Source: Polaribacter sp.
GTDB lineage: Bacteria > Bacteroidota > Bacteroidia > Flavobacteriales > Flavobacteriaceae
Reading direction: 5' to 3'
NCBI GenBank assembly: GCA_029248845.1
Contig: JAQWIO010000005.1
Coordinates: 1 to 7,784 of the forward strand
DNA: 7,784 nucleotides
The notes below the pieces were generated by a model that saw only the letters and a program-made list of their open reading frames with translations, made no database searches and had not been told where the DNA came from. Position numbers and translations under genes: made by a program. This document shows positions 5,514 to 7,784 of this stretch, one piece after another. Each line of letters starts with the position of its first letter. Within the stretch, counting starts at the first letter, position 1.

Positions 5514-6293
5514 ATGAAAATAGTACCTAAAGATTTAAAAAAGCTTAATTCTAAAAAAGGATTGTTAGCACTTTTATCAAAAGATCCCTTAAATATCGAA
5601 AGGGCATTGAGATATGTTGATTATCAGAAAAAGTTAGAAAAACTTCAAGTGGAGCTTATTAGATTACAAACTTGGGCAATTCACAAGGAGGAACGTATAA
5701 TTGTTATTTTTGAAGGAAGAGACGCCGCAGGTAAAGGAGGAGCAATAAGAAGGTTAACAGAGCGGATTAATCCACGTCATATGAGAATTGTAGCATTGTC
5801 AAAACCAACTAAAGATGAACGTTCTCAGTGGTATTTTCAGAGATATATTGAACAGCTACCTAAAGCAGGAGAAATTGTTTTTTTTGATAGAAGTTGGTAC
5901 AATAGAGCAGTAATAGAACCTGTAAACGGATTTTGTACTCTAGACGAATATGAAGTCTTTATGAATCAAGTTAATGATTTTGAAAGAATGATTTTACAAT
6001 CCGGAATTCATGTTGTTAAAATTTACATGTCTATCTCTAAAAAAGAACAATCCAAACGTTTTGCAGACATCAAAAGTGATCCATTGAAACAATGGAAAAT
6101 GACAAAATTAGACGAAAAGGCTCAAGACCTTTGGGATGATTATACAGAGTATAAAAATGCGATGTTTAAAAGAACAAATACAAAAATTTCTCCTTGGAAA
6201 ATTATTAGAGCTAATAGAAAAACAGATGCTAGGGTAAATGTGATTACTCATATTTTAGACAGTATTCCCTATGACAAAAACTTAAAAGTTTAG
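5514..6293 (+). CDS. ppk2: polyphosphate kinase 2, class I, second tandem copy
   Basis: This 259-aa class I PPK2 lies 16 nt after its paralog and is surely in the same operon. Walker A is GRDAAGKGG at 68-76 and Walker B FFDRSWYNR at 123-131. By hand alignment about 58 of 80 residues around the two Walker motifs match the first copy, while the N termini differ. It departs from the usual class I sequence at several places where the first copy agrees. NGFC replaces MGFC (138-141). The lid reads FADIKSDPLKQWK, so the lid Arg (190 in copy 1) is Ile186. KIYMSI replaces KFWLSI. Both catalytic motifs are intact, so it is probably active, perhaps with altered nucleotide preference or as a hetero-oligomer partner. 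There is no recognisable ribosome-binding site. Its stop overlaps the stop of the convergent gene by 4 nt. Confidence 0.92.
   Translation: MKIVPKDLKKLNSKKGLLALLSKDPLNIERALRYVDYQKKLEKLQVELIRLQTWAIHKEERIIVIFEGRDAAGKGGAIRRLTERINPRHMRIVALSKPTKDERSQWYFQRYIEQLPKAGEIVFFDRSWYNRAVIEPVNGFCTLDEYEVFMNQVNDFERMILQSGIHVVKIYMSISKKEQSKRFADIKSDPLKQWKMTKLDEKAQDLWDDYTEYKNAMFKRTNTKISPWKIIRANRKTDARVNVITHILDSIPYDKNLKV
5871..5912 (+). repeat. direct repeat copy 2 in PPK2 gene
   Basis: This is the second copy of the 42-nt Walker B segment, 853 nt downstream of the first and in the same codon phase within its own gene. Recombination between the copies would join the two genes into one in-frame chimeric PPK2. Confidence 0.85.
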
Positions 6294-6308
6294 TCTAACT
6301 TTTTTTTT
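6284..6308 (+). terminator. weak terminator at PPK2 / phosphatase convergence
   Basis: A 7-bp inverted repeat (AAAAGTT, loop TAGTCT, AACTTTT) straddles the overlapping stop codons and runs into a T tract ending at 6308. This fits an intrinsic terminator for the rightward PPK2 operon. The stem is poor in G+C, so it is only a candidate. The leftward strand has just a short T run after the stem. Confidence 0.3.
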
Positions 6309-6922
6309 ATTTCAGAGAAAATATAATAAATTTCAGCAGCAATTTGCTGATTTGTTTTTAAATAAGTTTCATCCTGTAAATCTGTTTCATCAGAAGATTT
6401 AGGGTCTACAAAAGGTAAGTGAAACCTCAGTAATGCTTCAGGAATAAAAGGACAATTTGTGTCTGCATTATTACACGTAGTAATTGCAATAAAAGGGTTC
6501 TTGTTTTCTTCATTATCATATCGCTTAGAATACCCTAAGATATATTTTGAGGTCCCTTCAAAAGAAATAATGTACTTAGGATTTTGATGAGAAAAATTTT
6601 CTAGATTAAAAGAAAACCCAACCATTTGTAGGGTTTTTACAGTATTTCTAAAAAATGCAGTTACTTCTGTTCCTCCCGAAAAACTATTAATATTTAAATC
6701 AAAGTAATTCGCTGCAAAAAACCCCCACACTTGACCTAATTGACTTCTTCTTGAATTATGAGTGCAAATAAAATTTAAATTAACAACACCCTCTTTTTTA
6801 TATTTTTCTAATATTCCATTAGATATTTTTAGTAATAATTTTTTTCTTTCATCAATTAATATAATTTTAGCATTGGAATTAATAAAGAAATTTTCAGTAG
6901 AAATGGCTGAAGTCATAATCAT
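6290..6922 (-). CDS. low-molecular-weight phosphatase / arsenate-reductase-like protein
   Basis: This is a cytoplasmic protein of the LMW protein-tyrosine-phosphatase fold, of the kind found in flavobacteria beside arsenic-resistance genes. In the 210-aa product, the phosphate-binding loop CTHNSRRSQ has the nucleophile Cys53 and Arg59 (CX5R-S). SGGTE lies at 82-86. A second cysteine pair, TTCNNADTNCPF, has Cys150 and Cys157, and the general acid is likely Asp173 in VDPK. The extra Cys pair is placed so that it could relay disulfides in arsenate reduction. The N terminus carries about 45 residues before the fold begins. No ArsR, Acr3 or ArsB gene is present in the window, so a phosphatase role is equally possible. 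It is convergent with the PPK2 operon (stops overlap by 4 nt) and divergent from the Smr gene. An in-frame ATG at 6916 is an alternative start. Confidence 0.8.
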   Translation of the reverse strand: MIMTSAISTENFFINSNAKIILIDERKKLLLKISNGILEKYKKEGVVNLNFICTHNSRRSQLGQVWGFFAANYFDLNINSFSGGTEVTAFFRNTVKTLQMVGFSFNLENFSHQNPKYIISFEGTSKYILGYSKRYDNEENKNPFIAITTCNNADTNCPFIPEALLRFHLPFVDPKSSDETDLQDETYLKTNQQIAAEIYYIFSEIKKKLD

Positions 6923-6927
6923 CTTGT

Positions 6928-6935
6928 TATTTTTG
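6928..6935 (+). promoter_or_regulatory. possible -7 box for the Smr gene
   Basis: TATTTTTG matches TAnnTTTG, but the -33 region (around 6905-6908) has no TTG. If used, the leader would be about 47 nt and the start would overlap the divergent promoter on the other strand. Confidence 0.3.
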
Positions 6936-6938
6936 TTG

Positions 6939-6969
6939 CAAAGATAGTGAGTTCAAAACTTAAAACAAA
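6939..6969 (-). promoter_or_regulatory. full Bacteroidota promoter of the phosphatase-like gene
   Basis: The minus strand has TTTG at 6969-6966, then 19 nt, then TATCTTTG at 6946-6939. This is the best match in the window to the TTTG / TAnnTTTG pair. The predicted start is near 6934, giving a leader of about 12 nt to the ATG at 6922. Confidence 0.65.
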
Positions 6970-6974
6970 TTAAC

Positions 6975-6980
6975 AGAAGG
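6975..6980 (+). promoter_or_regulatory. Shine-Dalgarno-like site of the Smr gene
   Basis: AGAAGG sits 6 nt before the ATG at 6987. It is the only convincing Shine-Dalgarno-like sequence at a start in this window, which is notable because Bacteroidota seldom rely on one. It supports the start at 6987. Confidence 0.4.
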
Positions 6981-6986
6981 TTAAGA

Positions 6987-7532
6987 ATGTGTATAGAAAT
7001 TGGTGATAAAGTAGCAGTTTTAGATGATGTTTTAAGAGGTAAAGTCATCAATATTATCGGTGATGAAGTATCTATTGAAACTACTGATGGGATGATTTTT
7101 AATTTTAACTCTTCAGAATTGGTACTTATTGAAATTGAACAACATGAATTGTCTAAATTTAGTGATATTAATAATTCTCTCTTAAAAGATAAACTTTCTC
7201 AAAATCCTCCAAAGAAAAGCTTATTCAAAAAAAATAAAAAAGAAGTTGTTTTCGAAGTAGATTTACATATTAGCAAACTTACAAGATCTATAAAAAAAAT
7301 GGATAATTATGATATGTTAAATCTTCAACTTGATACAGCTAAAAATAAAATTGAGTTTGCTATTTCTAAAAGAATTTCTAAAATTGTTTTTATTCATGGA
7401 GTAGGAGAAGGGGTTTTGAAATCTGAACTTCATAGATTGCTAAAAAAATATCCAGTAAAATTTTACGATGCTTCCTATAAAAAATATGGTTTGGGAGCTA
7501 CTGAAGTTTATGTTTTTCAGAATTCTAATTAA
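6987..7532 (+). CDS. Smr-domain protein with N-terminal KOW/SH3-like domain
   Basis: The Smr domain is the small MutS-related nuclease or nucleic-acid-binding domain. This 181-aa protein is the short flavobacterial form, often annotated as 'Smr/MutS family', and is not a MutS. Residues 1-50 look like a small SH3/KOW-type barrel (IGDKVAVLDDVLRGKVI, then an IIGDEVSIETTDG hairpin). Residues 51-87 form a polar, lysine-rich linker. The Smr domain spans about 88-178, with VDLH at 91-94 and HGVGEGVL at 137-144. The DLH and HGxGxG motifs are the family's active-site signatures. It ends YGLGATEVYVF. In other bacteria Smr proteins cut DNA structures or mRNA near stalled ribosomes; the substrate here is unknown. 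It is 15 nt upstream of the desulfurase gene, and probably co-transcribed with it. Confidence 0.88.
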   Translation: MCIEIGDKVAVLDDVLRGKVINIIGDEVSIETTDGMIFNFNSSELVLIEIEQHELSKFSDINNSLLKDKLSQNPPKKSLFKKNKKEVVFEVDLHISKLTRSIKKMDNYDMLNLQLDTAKNKIEFAISKRISKIVFIHGVGEGVLKSELHRLLKKYPVKFYDASYKKYGLGATEVYVFQNSN

Positions 7533-7535
7533 TTG

Positions 7536-7543
7536 TATTTTTG
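7536..7543 (+). promoter_or_regulatory. -7 box immediately before cysteine desulfurase, leaderless candidate
   Basis: TATTTTTG matches TAnnTTTG and ends 4 nt before the ATG at 7548, so transcription would begin at or next to the start codon. The -33 position is only T-rich (7513-7517). It may be an internal promoter within the Smr-desulfurase operon. Confidence 0.35.
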
Positions 7544-7547
7544 CTTT

Positions 7548-7784
7548 ATGAACACTTTCTATCTAGATAATGCTGCAACGACTCAAATTGATGATCAGGT
7601 AATAGAAGTTATACATTCTTCAATGAAGAATAATTATGGAAATCCTTCATCAGTTCATCAATTTGGAAGAAAAGCAAAATCAGCAATTGAAACTGCAAGA
7701 AAAAATATAGCAAAACATTTAAATGTATCTGCAAGTGAAATTATTTTTACAGCTGGAGGAACAGAAGCTGATAATTTAATTTTA
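7548..7784 (+). CDS. cysteine desulfurase (NifS/IscS type), 3' end outside window
   Basis: This is a PLP-dependent class V aminotransferase-fold enzyme that takes sulfur from L-cysteine for Fe-S cluster or thio-cofactor synthesis. Only the first 79 residues are present; the frame is open to the window end. Family signatures are YLDNAATT at 5-12, YGNPSSVHQFGR at 30-41 and FTAGGTEADN at 67-76, the last contacting the PLP phosphate. The GGTEA-type wording places it in the NifS/IscS group rather than SufS. The catalytic lysine and cysteine lie beyond the window. No isc or suf neighbour is visible, so IscS-like and tRNA-thiolation roles cannot be separated. The ATG at 7548 gives the exact usual N terminus. 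There is no Shine-Dalgarno sequence. Confidence 0.93.
   Translation, partial: MNTFYLDNAATTQIDDQVIEVIHSSMKNNYGNPSSVHQFGRKAKSAIETARKNIAKHLNVSASEIIFTAGGTEADNLIL

Noticed and set aside
6762..6947. Plus-strand open frame of 61 codons
   Set aside because: It is antisense to the 5' part of the phosphatase-like gene and its promoter; the Phe/Leu/Ile-rich product is what AT-rich antisense DNA gives by chance.
1..7784. Search for mobile elements, CRISPR arrays, tRNA/rRNA genes, toxin-antitoxin or defence genes
   Set aside because: No terminal repeats with a transposase, no regularly spaced repeats, no cloverleaf-like sequence and no defence-type domains were seen; the genes are coherent chromosomal ones with similar composition throughout.

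Overview
The window looks like a piece of chromosome from a Bacteroidota bacterium, most likely a marine-type member of the Flavobacteriaceae. The DNA is strongly AT-rich. Most genes lack a clear Shine-Dalgarno sequence. Several starts are preceded by the Bacteroidota -7 promoter box TAnnTTTG. The gene families (DUF3822 next to rsmD next to a RecD/Dda-like helicase, and a short KOW-like/Smr protein next to a NifS-type desulfurase) are typical of flavobacteria. I see no mobile element, CRISPR array, tRNA or rRNA. All of the DNA is explained by ten protein genes, the last cut by the window end, and no stretch over 300 bases lacks a gene.

Layout: positions 7-2079 (minus strand) hold a compact three-gene operon. 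It encodes a membrane-anchored protein with a pseudopilin-like helix, a DUF3822 protein that I read as possibly actin-fold/PilM-like, and the 16S rRNA methyltransferase RsmD, all overlapping. A 103-nt divergent promoter region (2080-2182) separates it from a Dda/RecD-like SF1 helicase (2183-3607, plus). The helicase meets an LpxR-family outer-membrane lipid A deacylase (3604-4554, minus) tail to tail with overlapping stop codons. An intergenic region of about 94 bp (4555-4648) fires divergently into two tandem class I PPK2 polyphosphate kinases (4649-5497 and 5514-6293, plus). These again run tail to tail, with overlapping stops, into a low-molecular-weight-phosphatase/arsenate-reductase-like gene (6290-6922, minus). 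A 64-nt divergent promoter region leads to a short Smr protein (6987-7532, plus) and a cysteine desulfurase (from 7548, plus, incomplete).

Functionally this is mostly conserved housekeeping and envelope/phosphate metabolism rather than an accessory island, and I do not see an obvious new defence or mobile system. The parts that deserve a second look are: (i) RNA-structure candidates inside the DUF3822 gene, namely a GC-rich hairpin 4 nt upstream of its ATG and a 10-bp hairpin plus U-tract resembling an intragenic intrinsic terminator; (ii) the pairing of a pseudopilin-like membrane protein with a possible PilM/GspL-like protein in a phylum that usually lacks type IV pilus machinery; (iii) the tandem, diverging PPK2 paralogs, which share an almost identical 42-nt patch that suggests gene conversion; and (iv) two probable leaderless or near-leaderless transcripts.
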